Assembly: GCA_029974595.1 (NCBI GenBank)
Contig: JARKRC010000046.1
Coordinates: forward strand, 47,081 to 111,080
Reading direction: 5' to 3'
Length of the DNA: 64,000 bases
Origin: Ereboglobus sp.
Lineage (GTDB): Bacteria > Verrucomicrobiota > Verrucomicrobiia > Opitutales > Opitutaceae
The notes beneath the pieces are model-generated. The model was given only the letters and a program-made list of their open reading frames with translations, was not told the origin of the DNA and did not search any database. Each line of letters opens with the position of its first letter. Positions within the stretch are counted from its first letter, which is position 1. Positions 54,964 to 63,993 of this stretch are shown piece by piece. A program made the translations under genes and the position numbers.

Positions 54964-55068
54964 TGTGTGTGTGGCATCTTGGACGGCTTCTGCGTTCATG
55001 GCCGCAAAGGCCCCAAGGCCGCAAAGGTCGGAAAAGGAGAAAGGGGAGGAAGGGGATCAGAGAAGGGA

Positions 55069-55090
55069 GGTTTTTAACCGCGAATGGACG
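55069..55090 (-). repeat. Dispersed repeat class D, partial, inverted
   Basis: Reverse complement of the CATTCGCGGTTAAAAAC core seen at 3644-3680 and 7168-7204. It sits just outside the IS110 transposase gene's 3' end. Confidence 0.55.
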
Positions 55091-55103
55091 GGTATGCGGT
55101 CAA

Positions 55104-56333
55104 TCAAGGGGAAAGTTGGATGGATTTGATTTGAGCTTGGAGGAAGGCTTCGCGGTCGGCGAAGCCGAGGGAGCGGATGGCCTCTTTGCCAAGGACGGTG
55201 GCCAGGCGCAGGAGCTTGGTGCGGAGGTGGTCGGTGACTTCGAGCAGGGGGGTGAAGTGGCCCATGAGCAGGTGCCAGGCCGCGACGGCGATCTTGCGGG
55301 CGATCGCTGCGGCGGCCTGGTTGCGGTGTTTTTTCACCAGCAGCCTCCAGCCCCATTTGTGCCAGGGGCTCTGGCGCTCGATCAGCGCGTTGTGCGCGCT
55401 TTGGATGAGCAGCCCGCGCACCTCGCCGCGGCCAAACTTGCCCACGCCGCCGTCGTGGCCTTTTTTATCATTGCCCGATTGGGTCTTGCGGGGGGCAAGG
55501 CCGAGGTAGCCGACGAGTTTTTTGGCGGTGGCGAAGCGGTGCGCGTCGCCGACCATCGCCATCAGGGCGAAGGCCACGCGGTGGCGGATGCCCATCAATC
55601 GCCACAGGCTCGCCCAGCGGGGATTGGCGACGAGTTCCTTCACCATGAGCCGTTCGAGTTTTTTGCGCCGGGTCTCGGCTTGGCGCAGTTGCTCGAAGGC
55701 CTCGCCGAGCAGTTCGTTTTGCAACGCCGTCCATGCCTTGGCGGCTTTCGCGGTCGCCTCGCCGGCGGGCTCGCTCAGGCGCACGCCGGGCTTGAGGCGC
55801 ACGCAGTGCTCGTTGAGGAAGGAGCGGATGCGGTTGCGGCACCGGGTCGCGTCCTTCACCGCGTTGCGGTGCGCGAAAAAGACTTCCCGGTGTTCGCGGG
55901 TCCTGGCGTCGGGCTGCCAGACTTCCTTGGCCAGTCCGCTGCGGTAAACCTTCGCCAGCTTCACCGCGCTGTGCCGGTCGTCGTTGCAGAAGTTGTCCCG
56001 GATTTTGCCCGCCTGCGCGCTTTCGAGCACGATCGCGGTGTGCCCGAGCGCGTGCAGCCGCGCCGCCACCTCGAAGCTGTTGCCCGAGGCTTCCAGCACA
56101 ATCACATCCTCCTTTCTTAGCCGTTTCTTCGCCCAGCCTTCCAGCCCGGCGGTCGGGAGCCGGTCCTGCACCCAGTCCGCGTTTTGCTTTTTCGCGTCAA
56201 CGCACAGCGCCGCCGCCGCAAACACGTCCGGATGCATGTCCAGCCCGATGATTCGTTTGCCTTCCGTTTGGTTTATTGCTTTTGTTTTTGATGTTAAGCA
56301 AGCGGCGCATGAGAGCAGACGGCCACTGGACAA
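55104..56333 (-). CDS. IS110-family transposase
   Basis: About 380-409 residues. IS110 hallmarks: RIIGLDMHPDVFAAA (first Asp), VIVLEASGNSFEVA, NFCNDDRHSAVKLAKVY, and the C-terminal Tnp-20 part RHRVAFALMAMVGDAHRFAT, KKLVGYLGLAPRKTQSGNDK. The DEDD catalytic set looks complete. Only a TTG (56333) starts the frame and no ATG precedes RIIGLDMH, so the true start is uncertain. Ends of the element are not visible: IS110 elements lack usual terminal inverted repeats. Confidence 0.88.
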   Translation of the reverse strand: MSSGRLLSCAACLTSKTKAINQTEGKRIIGLDMHPDVFAAAALCVDAKKQNADWVQDRLPTAGLEGWAKKRLRKEDVIVLEASGNSFEVAARLHALGHTAIVLESAQAGKIRDNFCNDDRHSAVKLAKVYRSGLAKEVWQPDARTREHREVFFAHRNAVKDATRCRNRIRSFLNEHCVRLKPGVRLSEPAGEATAKAAKAWTALQNELLGEAFEQLRQAETRRKKLERLMVKELVANPRWASLWRLMGIRHRVAFALMAMVGDAHRFATAKKLVGYLGLAPRKTQSGNDKKGHDGGVGKFGRGEVRGLLIQSAHNALIERQSPWHKWGWRLLVKKHRNQAAAAIARKIAVAAWHLLMGHFTPLLEVTDHLRTKLLRLATVLGKEAIRSLGFADREAFLQAQIKSIQLSP

Positions 56334-56575
56334 TCAGGTATTCGGTTTTGCACCATGTGGGTGTGTTCCGCCGGCGCCCAATCACTAAATCGGAGAGTGA
56401 CTCCATGTCCATTCTCGGGCGTCTTCAGTCGTCTCTTGCGGGTTCTCACACAGGTTCACCCACGAGTTGCTTCCATGCTGCCATGCGTCGCTTTGCTTAA
56501 CAAGTTTGCTCCTTTCGGATTGGACGCATACCATCACGAAAGGCCGCAAATAAAAGCACCCCGTCGGATGCCACA

Positions 56576-56792
56576 GCACGCCAAGGGCGTGCCATTCGTC
56601 AGCCCAAGGTTGAGCGTTGCGCGAGACCTTGGGTATTGAATGTTTGGATACACGCGCCCTGTAGGGGCGCCAAAGGCGCGATTCGGCAGATTGTGGCACC
56701 CCTACAGGGTGCCTTTTCTTGAATGGCAGGAGACCCAGGGTTGCGTGCTGCGCGCTTACCCTGAGCTGACGAGTGGCACGCCGTTGGCGTGC
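56576..56792. repeat. Composite inverted-repeat element class B, copy 3
   Basis: 217 bp, same plan as 6923-7128: inverted arms of about 59 bp beginning with GCACGCCAAGGGCGTGC, and an inner GGCACCCCTACAGGGTGCC hairpin. The preceding 56334-56575 shows nothing else. Confidence 0.75.
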
Positions 56793-56800
56793 GTTCGGAA

Positions 56801-56834
56801 AACACGGGCAGGATGCCCGTGCCACCCGATCCAT
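56801..56834. repeat. Dispersed palindrome class A, single module
   Basis: CACGGGCAGGATGCCCGTG then GCCACCCGATCC, directly after class B copy 3, the same pairing as at 7128-7240. Confidence 0.7.
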
Positions 56835-56846
56835 CTGCGCTTCATC

Positions 56847-57632
56847 TCAATGGATTGTTTTCCGTGATTCCGTCTTTCCGTGATTCAAAAAACGCCGGCG
56901 CAGCATTTCCTCCGCGCGTTTTCTCGCCTCGGGATTTGCTGTCAGAAAAGCGCGGATCTCCGCGCGGATTTCGGCGATGGCTTTGCGCGTGGTTTCGTTT
57001 TTCAGCATCTCCGCGCCGACAAGCTCGCCCATGATTCGCCCGCCTTGGGTGTCCGTCGGATAATGCGCCCCGCCGAGCACGCGGCACCACATCGCTTCGC
57101 GCGCGTCATCGTCAAAGAGCGGCGCGTATTCCGGGAGCGCCGCGCCGTAAAGAATGGAAAACAACACGCGCGCCGCGGAGTGTCCGCTCGGATAGGAATC
57201 GCTGCTTGGAACCGGCACGCAGGGCTTGACGCCCGCGCCGCGCAAGTGCGGGCGCATGCGTTTCCAATGATCCTTCGCCGCGTTCACGACGCTGCGCAGA
57301 TCGACTTCCTTTGCCTGTTTGAAAAAGGCCGCGGTCTTCGGGAGATTTTCGGGAGTGAACTCCGGTCCGAATACACACATGCCCGGCGACATGCCGTCCT
57401 GATCGACGATGCTGAGCGCGCGCTCCACCTGCGCGGGCGAGCGGTCTTTTTGCACCTGAAGCATTGTCTCGATGTCCGCCATGTCCGCAAGCGAGCGTTC
57501 CGCCGGAGGCGGCGGGATTTGGGCGATGATGTCCGCCGGCTTGCCGGTGAAAAATTGCGCGCCGTGAAGCGTCGCCAGCACGAAGGGCAGGGCGATTGCG
57601 AGGAGTGTCTGGAGCGGGTGTCTCGGTTTCAT
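56847..57632 (-). CDS. Class A nonspecific acid phosphatase (PAP2 superfamily)
   Basis: 261 residues with a signal peptide (TLLAIALPFVLATLHGAQF). The PAP2 catalytic set is complete: KDHWKRMRPHL, SYPSGHSAA and RVLGGAHYPTDTQGG (K-x6-RP, PSGH, R-x5-H-x3-D). Periplasmic phosphate-ester hydrolase. ATG at 57632. The tail (REARKRAEEMLRRRFLNHGK) is basic and helical. Confidence 0.92.
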   Translation of the reverse strand: MKPRHPLQTLLAIALPFVLATLHGAQFFTGKPADIIAQIPPPPAERSLADMADIETMLQVQKDRSPAQVERALSIVDQDGMSPGMCVFGPEFTPENLPKTAAFFKQAKEVDLRSVVNAAKDHWKRMRPHLRGAGVKPCVPVPSSDSYPSGHSAARVLFSILYGAALPEYAPLFDDDAREAMWCRVLGGAHYPTDTQGGRIMGELVGAEMLKNETTRKAIAEIRAEIRAFLTANPEARKRAEEMLRRRFLNHGKTESRKTIH

Positions 57633-57701
57633 GGACGGGTCTTGCGAGGCTTGGGAAAGCCACAACCTGCCGCCCGCCGTTTGCAAGAAAATGCCCTTTG
57701 T

Positions 57702-57760
57702 GCTGAAAGCGTTAAGCGCTTGCTTCGCGACTCCCGGCGCATTTGCTTAACGCATTCAGC
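57702..57760. promoter_or_regulatory. Inverted candidate LacI-family operator pair
   Basis: GCTGAAAGCGTTAAGC (57702-57717) and its inverse GCTTAACGCATTCAGC (57745-57760) differ at one position. Next to the first copy, TTAAGCGCTTGC is a further LacI-like half-palindrome with central CG. The region lies 69-127 bp before the FGGY kinase start, in the promoter expected for the operon whose LacI-type regulator is at 62585. Confidence 0.5.
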
Positions 57761-57828
57761 AACTGCGCTCTCAGCGCCGCGCCTCCTACCTGCTTGCCTG
57801 TGCGTCCTCACATAAAACACGCGTTCCC

Positions 57829-59379
57829 ATGAACCTCACGCACCCAGCCCCCGCCGCTCCCGCGAGCCTCGTCGCGGGTGTTGATTTCGGCTCCCGCAGC
57901 GTTCGCGTGACGATTGTGGACGCCTCCCGTGGCGCGATTGGCAACAGCGTGCAGCCGTATCTGGTCATCACCAGCGCGGGCGATCCCGACCATGCCGCGC
58001 AGCGCCACGCCGATCACATGGAGGCGCTGACAAAAGCCTTTCGCGGAGCCATCACATCCGCCGGTGTCAACGGCGCGGACATCGCCGCGCTCGCGCTCGC
58101 CACGACCGGCTCCACCATCGTGCCGCTCGATGCGAACCTGCAGCCGCTCGATGATTACTATCTCTGGTGCGACCGCCGCGCCAAAAAAGAGGCGGCGGAA
58201 ATCACCGGGGCCGCGCGCCGCCTCGGGTGGAACGGCATCGCGTGGGCGAACGGCGTGGTTTCCCCCGAGTGGGGCCTTGCGAAAATTCTTCACTGGCTCC
58301 GCAACAATCCCGAAAAACGCGCGCGGCTTGCCGCCGTTGCCGAGCATGGCGACATGGCGGTCGCCACGCTTTGCGGCGTTACGAACCCCGCCGCGATTCC
58401 GCGCGGCGCGTGCGCGCTCGGGCACAAGTGGCTTTGCCAGCCCGCGCAGGGCGGTTTTCCGCCGCGCGCGTTTTTACGGGCGGTTGATCCGCTTCTCGAA
58501 ACCATCGCGGACAAGCTGCAAGGTCCCGTCGCCACTTCCGACCACATTGCCGGACGGCTCTGCGAAAAATGGGCCGACGCGCTCGGACTGCGCGCCGGGA
58601 TTCCCGTTCCCTTCGCCGCCATCGACACGCATTGGGATTGTGTTGCCGCGGGCATCGCGCCGGGCGACGCCGTGAACATCATCGGCACCTCGTCCTGCGT
58701 GGTCGTCGTCACGGAAAAAAGCGGCCCGCTTTCCGGTGTCTTTAACATGGCGCAAGGCTCCGTGCTGCCGTCGCTCGCGACGATCGAGGCGGGCGGGATT
58801 CCGGCGGCGGGCGACATCCTTGACGCCATCGCGCGCCGCGCCGGAAAAAGCGTGCCGGAGCTGTCGCGCGAGGTGGCGTGTTATGCGCCGGGCCAGTCCG
58901 GTCTCGTCCGCCTGCCTTGGGACAATGGCGACCGGAGCACGCTCGTCAGGCAGGAGTTGCGCGGCGTCACCCTCGGCTGGAATCTGCTCAGCACGGCGGC
59001 GGACGAGTTTCACGCGGCCATCGAGGGCATGGCCTTTCACACGCGGCTCGTCCTCGACGGCCTCGCGCGCCACGGCATTCCGGTCCGCCGTGTCATTCAC
59101 GGTGGCGGCATCCCGCGCAAGGACGATGCGCTCAACCGCATTTTTGCCAGCGTCCTCAACAGGCCGGTGCTCGTTGCCGAGAGTGATGCCACGGGGCTCG
59201 GCGCAGCCATTTTTGCTTTTTGCGCCGCGGGCCGCTTCACCTCGGTCGAGGAGGCGCAAAAGGCGCTCTGCCCGAAACACCGCGTCTTTGCGCCCGATCC
59301 GGCGGCGGTGGCGGCCTGCGAACCGCTCTTCCGCCGCTTTGAAAAACTTTACCTGGCACTTGGGAATAATCCCTTGTGA
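57829..59379 (+). CDS. FGGY-family carbohydrate kinase, ribulokinase-like
   Basis: 516 residues. N-terminal VAGVDFGSRSVRVTIVDASR (phosphate 1 motif), ATTGSTIVPLDANLQPLDDY, IDTHWDCVAAGIAPGDAVN, GTSSCVVV and ADEFHAAIEGMAFHTR of the FGGY fold; HGGGIPRKDDALNRIFASVL is the C-terminal conserved block. The AraB branch (ribulokinase) fits best, though xylulokinase-like members are close. Probably phosphorylates a ketose taken up by the symporter encoded next. ATG at 57829. Confidence 0.88.
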   Translation: MNLTHPAPAAPASLVAGVDFGSRSVRVTIVDASRGAIGNSVQPYLVITSAGDPDHAAQRHADHMEALTKAFRGAITSAGVNGADIAALALATTGSTIVPLDANLQPLDDYYLWCDRRAKKEAAEITGAARRLGWNGIAWANGVVSPEWGLAKILHWLRNNPEKRARLAAVAEHGDMAVATLCGVTNPAAIPRGACALGHKWLCQPAQGGFPPRAFLRAVDPLLETIADKLQGPVATSDHIAGRLCEKWADALGLRAGIPVPFAAIDTHWDCVAAGIAPGDAVNIIGTSSCVVVVTEKSGPLSGVFNMAQGSVLPSLATIEAGGIPAAGDILDAIARRAGKSVPELSREVACYAPGQSGLVRLPWDNGDRSTLVRQELRGVTLGWNLLSTAADEFHAAIEGMAFHTRLVLDGLARHGIPVRRVIHGGGIPRKDDALNRIFASVLNRPVLVAESDATGLGAAIFAFCAAGRFTSVEEAQKALCPKHRVFAPDPAAVAACEPLFRRFEKLYLALGNNPL

Positions 59380-59436
59380 ACAACGAAACAAAAAACACAC
59401 GCACCCTCCAACGCCGTCTTTCGAACTCGACAAAAC

Positions 59437-61173
59437 ATGACATCCGTCGACTATATAATAATACTTCTCTATTTTGCCGGTCTTCTCGTGCTTGGCGCGA
59501 CGATTGGCCGCAGAATAAAAAGCTCGAAGGAGCTGTTCATCGCCGGAAGAAACTCATCTTGGTGGCTTTCCGGCCTCTCGACCTACATGACCATTTTCTC
59601 GGCGGGCACCTTCGTTGTCTGGGGCGGGGTCGCCTACCGCTCCGGCACGGTGGCCATCACCGTCGGCTGCATGCTGGCGATTTCCTCGCTGCTCACGGGT
59701 TGGCTCGTGGCCGGGAAATGGGCCCGGATGCGCATAAACTCCCCCGCCGAATACATCGGCATACGCTTCGGAAAGCCCGTCGTTCGTTTCTATACAATCG
59801 TCGCGATGGTGGGGAAGGGGATTCATAATGCCGTGGCGCTTTACGCCGTCGCCATCATGACCGTCGTGCTGATTCCGCTGCCGGAGGGGCACTTCCTCGC
59901 CGACCCGCGCACGGGGTATCTTTCCGTCACCTGGGCGGTGCTGCTGCTGGGGCTTGTGACATTTATTTATACCGCGCTCGGAGGCTTCTTGGCCGTGTTG
60001 ATAACCGATGTCGTCCAGTTCGCCATCTTGATGGCGATGGTAATCATCATGGCCCCGCTGTCCTTCAACAGCGCGGGCGGGGTCGCGGCTTTCATAGACA
60101 AGGCGCCGCCGGAGTTCTTCACGCTTTTCACGAGCCAGTATTCGTGGGTGTGGATGGTGTTGTGGTGCCTGCTGCATTTCTTCATGATCGGCGGCGACTG
60201 GGCGTTTGTGCAGCGTTATATAAGCGTGCCGAGCGCGAAGGACGCGAAAAAAAGCGCCTATCTTGTCGCGGCGCTTTACGCCGTGACGCCGCTGTTCTTT
60301 TATATTCCCACGCTGGTCTATCGCACCATAAACCCCGGCGCCAATCCCGAGCAGGCTTACATGCTGATGAGCAACCACGTGCTGACGGCGGGAATGCTGG
60401 GAATGATGATAGCCGCGATGCTTTCGGCGACGATGAGCATGGTCTCCGGCACGCTTAATGTGTATGCGAATGTATTCACCTACGACATCTTCCGGGTGCT
60501 TCGTCCCGCCGCGTCCGACAAAACGCTGATGAACGTCGGGCGCATTTTTACCTTTGTCTATGGCGGAATCATTACAATCGCCGCCGTCCTCATTCCTTTC
60601 TTTGGCGGAGCGGAGCGCGTGGTCGTGTCGGCGCTCACCTTGTTGATTTCACCGCTTTTCATACCGTCGATATGGGGATTGTTTTCCAAGCGCATCGGCC
60701 AGAAATCCGTTTTTGTCACAATGGGCGTCACCTTCACCGCCGCGATTCTGGCGAAGACGGGATGGCTGTTCGGCGGGCTTGTCAGCAAGCATCCCGAGTT
60801 TGTGGAGGCGTTCATAGGGCTGGTTTTCCCCGTCGCCATCCTGTTTGTCATTGAATTGATACTATGGAAGCGAAGCACGTCTGCCGGCTGGAGCCGCATC
60901 GCGGAAATGTCCGCCCGCAAGGACGAGCCACTGACCGAGACGCAGATCGCGAAAAACAAGGAGGCGGGAGCGGTGTATTCCAACATGGCCTTCATGGTGA
61001 TGACGGGCACCTACGCCGCCATCGGCCTGATAATGATACTGCTTGCCATCGGCTCCGAAGCCAGCCGCGGCTCGATGCTGCTCTACGGAGGCCTCTTTTT
61101 CGGCGTCTCCATGATCGCCTTTTTGTTTTATTATTTGTTTCGCCGCAAAAAACATGCCGCAAGCGCGCAATAA
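59437..61173 (+). CDS. Sodium:solute symporter family transporter
   Basis: 578 residues, about 14 membrane segments of the SSS fold (IIILLYFAGLLVLGATIGRR at the start, SSWWLSGLSTYMTIFSAGT, YTALGGFLAVLITDVVQF). Sodium-driven uptake, most likely a sugar or sugar acid, judged by the neighbouring kinase. The C-terminal extension beyond TM 13 (AEMSARKDEPLTETQ) is cytoplasmic and polar. 57 bp after the kinase stop. Confidence 0.9.
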   Translation: MTSVDYIIILLYFAGLLVLGATIGRRIKSSKELFIAGRNSSWWLSGLSTYMTIFSAGTFVVWGGVAYRSGTVAITVGCMLAISSLLTGWLVAGKWARMRINSPAEYIGIRFGKPVVRFYTIVAMVGKGIHNAVALYAVAIMTVVLIPLPEGHFLADPRTGYLSVTWAVLLLGLVTFIYTALGGFLAVLITDVVQFAILMAMVIIMAPLSFNSAGGVAAFIDKAPPEFFTLFTSQYSWVWMVLWCLLHFFMIGGDWAFVQRYISVPSAKDAKKSAYLVAALYAVTPLFFYIPTLVYRTINPGANPEQAYMLMSNHVLTAGMLGMMIAAMLSATMSMVSGTLNVYANVFTYDIFRVLRPAASDKTLMNVGRIFTFVYGGIITIAAVLIPFFGGAERVVVSALTLLISPLFIPSIWGLFSKRIGQKSVFVTMGVTFTAAILAKTGWLFGGLVSKHPEFVEAFIGLVFPVAILFVIELILWKRSTSAGWSRIAEMSARKDEPLTETQIAKNKEAGAVYSNMAFMVMTGTYAAIGLIMILLAIGSEASRGSMLLYGGLFFGVSMIAFLFYYLFRRKKHAASAQ

Positions 61174-61227
61174 ATCCGCCCGCCTGTTTCATTCATTCCA
61201 TTTATCCAAAAAACAATAAAATATAAT

Positions 61228-62529
61228 ATGAACACCATCACACAGACCAAGGAAATCCCCGTCGTGGGGCAGTATGACATTGTGGTTTGCGGCGGCGGGC
61301 CGTCGGGCTTTGTCGCGGCAATCGCCGCCGCGCGGGGCGGCGCAAACGTGGCGCTCATCGAGCGCTACGGCTTCACGGGGGGCATGGCCACCGCCGGGCT
61401 CGTCGCGCCCATCAGCGTCTTTAATTACAACGGGAAGCGCGTCATCGGCGGCATTCCGTGGGAGTTTGTCGAGCGGCTTGCGGCAATCGGCGGCGCGCGG
61501 GAGGAGCAGCCGCTGGGCAACATCACCTACTCGCCCGAGAAATACAAAATCACCGCGCAGCGGATGCTATTGGAGGCCGGCGTCACGCTCTATTTTCATT
61601 CCTACCTGACCGGCTGCCGGAAGGACGGGGATGAAATCACCCACGTCATTATCGAAAACAAAAGCGGTGCGCAGGCGCTGGGCGCGAAATATTTCATCGA
61701 TTGCACCGGCGACGCCGACCTCTCCTTCCATGCGGGCGCGCCGATGCAGCCGCCCGGAAAAATCCTCCAGCCGGCCTCGCTGATTTTCATGCTCGGCAAT
61801 GTCGATACCGACGCGCTGCCGATGATCCGCCATGCGAAACAGGGCGTGAATTACCACGACCTCGCCATGCGCGAGATTCTGGAAAAATTGCGCGAGAAGC
61901 GGGAAGTGCCGCTCTTCGGCGGACCGTGGTATTGCGGCGTGCTCGCGAAGGGCACTGTCGTTGTCAACATGACGCGCGTTCAGGCCAACATGGCCGACAA
62001 CCGCGAGGCCACCAATGCGGAATGCGTGCTGCGCGAGCATGTCCATTTGTTCACCGAATTGCTGCGCCAGAACATCCCCGCCTTCAGCGAGGCCACGCTG
62101 CTCACCACGGCCCCACAGACGGGCGTCCGCGAGACGCGCCGCGTCAAGGGTCACCACACGCTCACCGGCGACGAGTATCTCAACGCCGTCAACTTCCCCG
62201 ACGCCATCGCGCGCGGCTGCCATCCGGTGGACATCCACGCCGCCGGCTCGACGGGGCAGCGCTGCGAGTTTTTGAAAAGCGCGGGTTTCGTTCCCTACCG
62301 CTGCCTGACGATTCCGGGCTTTCCGAATCTGATCGTCGCGGGACGCATCTTCTCGGCGGACGGCGTCGCATCGGCCTCCATTCGTGTGCAGGCGTCGGTG
62401 ATGGGCATCGGACAGGCGGCAGGCGCCGCCGCCGCGCTCGCCGTGAAGGCCGGTGTGGACGTTTCACAAGTGGACATCGCCGAGCTTCGCGCCACGTTGA
62501 CCGCCTCCGGCGCAAACCTGTCGGAGTAG
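61228..62529 (+). CDS. FAD-dependent oxidoreductase (FAD_oxidored family)
   Basis: 433 residues. Dinucleotide-binding VVCGGGPSGFVAAIAAARGG, then LIERYGFTGGMATAGLVAPI with the GGMA segment typical of the PF12831 group, FIDCTGDADLSF, and a C-terminal FSADGVASASIRVQASVMGI. Often found in carbohydrate loci but with unknown substrates. Third gene after kinase and symporter; 54 bp gap. ATG at 61228. It completes the plus-strand run. Confidence 0.88.
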   Translation: MNTITQTKEIPVVGQYDIVVCGGGPSGFVAAIAAARGGANVALIERYGFTGGMATAGLVAPISVFNYNGKRVIGGIPWEFVERLAAIGGAREEQPLGNITYSPEKYKITAQRMLLEAGVTLYFHSYLTGCRKDGDEITHVIIENKSGAQALGAKYFIDCTGDADLSFHAGAPMQPPGKILQPASLIFMLGNVDTDALPMIRHAKQGVNYHDLAMREILEKLREKREVPLFGGPWYCGVLAKGTVVVNMTRVQANMADNREATNAECVLREHVHLFTELLRQNIPAFSEATLLTTAPQTGVRETRRVKGHHTLTGDEYLNAVNFPDAIARGCHPVDIHAAGSTGQRCEFLKSAGFVPYRCLTIPGFPNLIVAGRIFSADGVASASIRVQASVMGIGQAAGAAAALAVKAGVDVSQVDIAELRATLTASGANLSE

Positions 62530-62584
62530 CGACGCGGCGAAGCGGCATCAGGCAACCGGGGCGGGGCGGCGCGTCCGGCTCCGG

Positions 62585-63604
62585 TTACGCGGTCTCCACC
62601 CACACGCCGTCGATCAACATCGAGACCGGCCTTGCGGGCAGGCCGAGCTCGTTGCGCTGCAATTGCGCGACGACGAGATCGACGGCGTTTGCCGCGAGTT
62701 CGTCGTTGAGCGGGTCGATGCCCGGCAGCACGCCGCGCGAATGCCATTCGAGCGTCACGAGCCGCCGCAAGCCGGGGGCGATTTTCCGCAGCGCGGCGGC
62801 GGTTTTCCGGTCAATCTGCCATGACAGGATCAGTGCGTCGGGCTTTGTTTCGCGCAGCCATTTTTCCGGCAGGTCGAAGGCGTCGGGACGCCCGTAGGCG
62901 ACAAAGCGGGCCGCGTTTTTCGGGTCGGGATGGTTCGCCACGAACGACGCGGTTTGCATGAAGTGAATGCGCTCCTGCGTGTCGTGGTTGAGGATGATCG
63001 CGGGGCGTTTGCGGCCCTCGTCGCGCAGCCGTCCGAGCGTCTGCCACACGCTTCGGAAATGGAAGTGCGCCGAGCGGCTGAGCGGCGGAGTGAAATCGGT
63101 GTGTCCGACGATCGCCGCCGCAAAAGGGCTCCACTCCCAGTCGAGTGTCACGGCCCCGCCATAGACGATCGGCGCAAAAATGACGCCGGAAATCCCCCGC
63201 GACACGAGAATCTGCCGCAGCCGCGCCGGGCGCAGTCCGTCCCCGAAAAGCCGGAACTGGTCAATCGCGCAGCCGCTTTGCTGCGCGCGCCGCCGCACGC
63301 CCTCCAGAATGTTTTTGGCGAATTGCCGCGAGTCCTCCGGCAGCACGGACAGGTCGCGCGGGGTGTTGACCCACACGAGCGCCAGCGTTTCGCGTCCGCC
63401 GGGCCGTCCGCGCCGGATGCTGGCCATGAGCGAGCTGACGCGCAGGTCGGGCTTGTAGCCGAGCCGCTCGGCCTCGCGCCGGACGCGCTCGACGGTTTCC
63501 TTCGGAATGCGCGGGTGCCCGCGCAGCGCGTAGGAGGTCCCGCCCAGGCTCAGCCCTGCCGCCTTGGCGACATCGGAGAGGGTGACACGCAACAGCCTGG
63601 ACAT
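62585..63604 (-). CDS. LacI-family transcriptional regulator
   Basis: 339 residues: N-terminal LacI HTH (VTLSDVAKAAGLSLGGTSYA, then PKETVERVRREAERLGYKPD with hinge) and a periplasmic-binding-like effector domain. Converges with the FAD oxidoreductase gene (55-bp gap). Likely controls the kinase-symporter-oxidoreductase operon, by family logic and the operator-like sequence at 57702. ATG at 63604. Confidence 0.92.
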   Translation of the reverse strand: MSRLLRVTLSDVAKAAGLSLGGTSYALRGHPRIPKETVERVRREAERLGYKPDLRVSSLMASIRRGRPGGRETLALVWVNTPRDLSVLPEDSRQFAKNILEGVRRRAQQSGCAIDQFRLFGDGLRPARLRQILVSRGISGVIFAPIVYGGAVTLDWEWSPFAAAIVGHTDFTPPLSRSAHFHFRSVWQTLGRLRDEGRKRPAIILNHDTQERIHFMQTASFVANHPDPKNAARFVAYGRPDAFDLPEKWLRETKPDALILSWQIDRKTAAALRKIAPGLRRLVTLEWHSRGVLPGIDPLNDELAANAVDLVVAQLQRNELGLPARPVSMLIDGVWVETA

Positions 63605-63993
63605 GCCCCCGACGATTTCGGGCGCGGGCCGCTGTTGTCAACAACCTCCGCATCCTCCTGCGGCGGCGATTCGTATCCATCGCAGTGAATGTCGAATGCT
63701 GTCGTTTTTGTTAAGAATATAATCGTTTCTGCAATTCCATAAAAATGACTCATCGATTACTGTCGGCGAGCTTCAAGAAAACTTCGAACCTGCAAAAACC
63801 TCACATTCGCAAACCCGCAACCCTTCATTCCCAGCCATGATCGCCTGTCTGCGCTTACCCAAGAAAACTGTCACGAACACGCAGCGTTTGCCGCTTTCAA
63901 AAACAATACCAAGCCTTTCAGCCGTCATGCGTCCGTTGCCTGCCGCCTGCCTCCACCATGTGCAGCGCTAATCTATAAAATCTTTGTAATATT
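63605..63993. other. Gene-free gap of about 390 bp
   Basis: Upstream of the LacI gene (minus) and of whatever starts at the window end (plus), so probably two divergent promoters. AT-rich around 63705-63745. TATAAA at 63975-63980 could be a -10 element for a start at 63994. No repeat or RNA gene seen. Confidence 0.45.
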
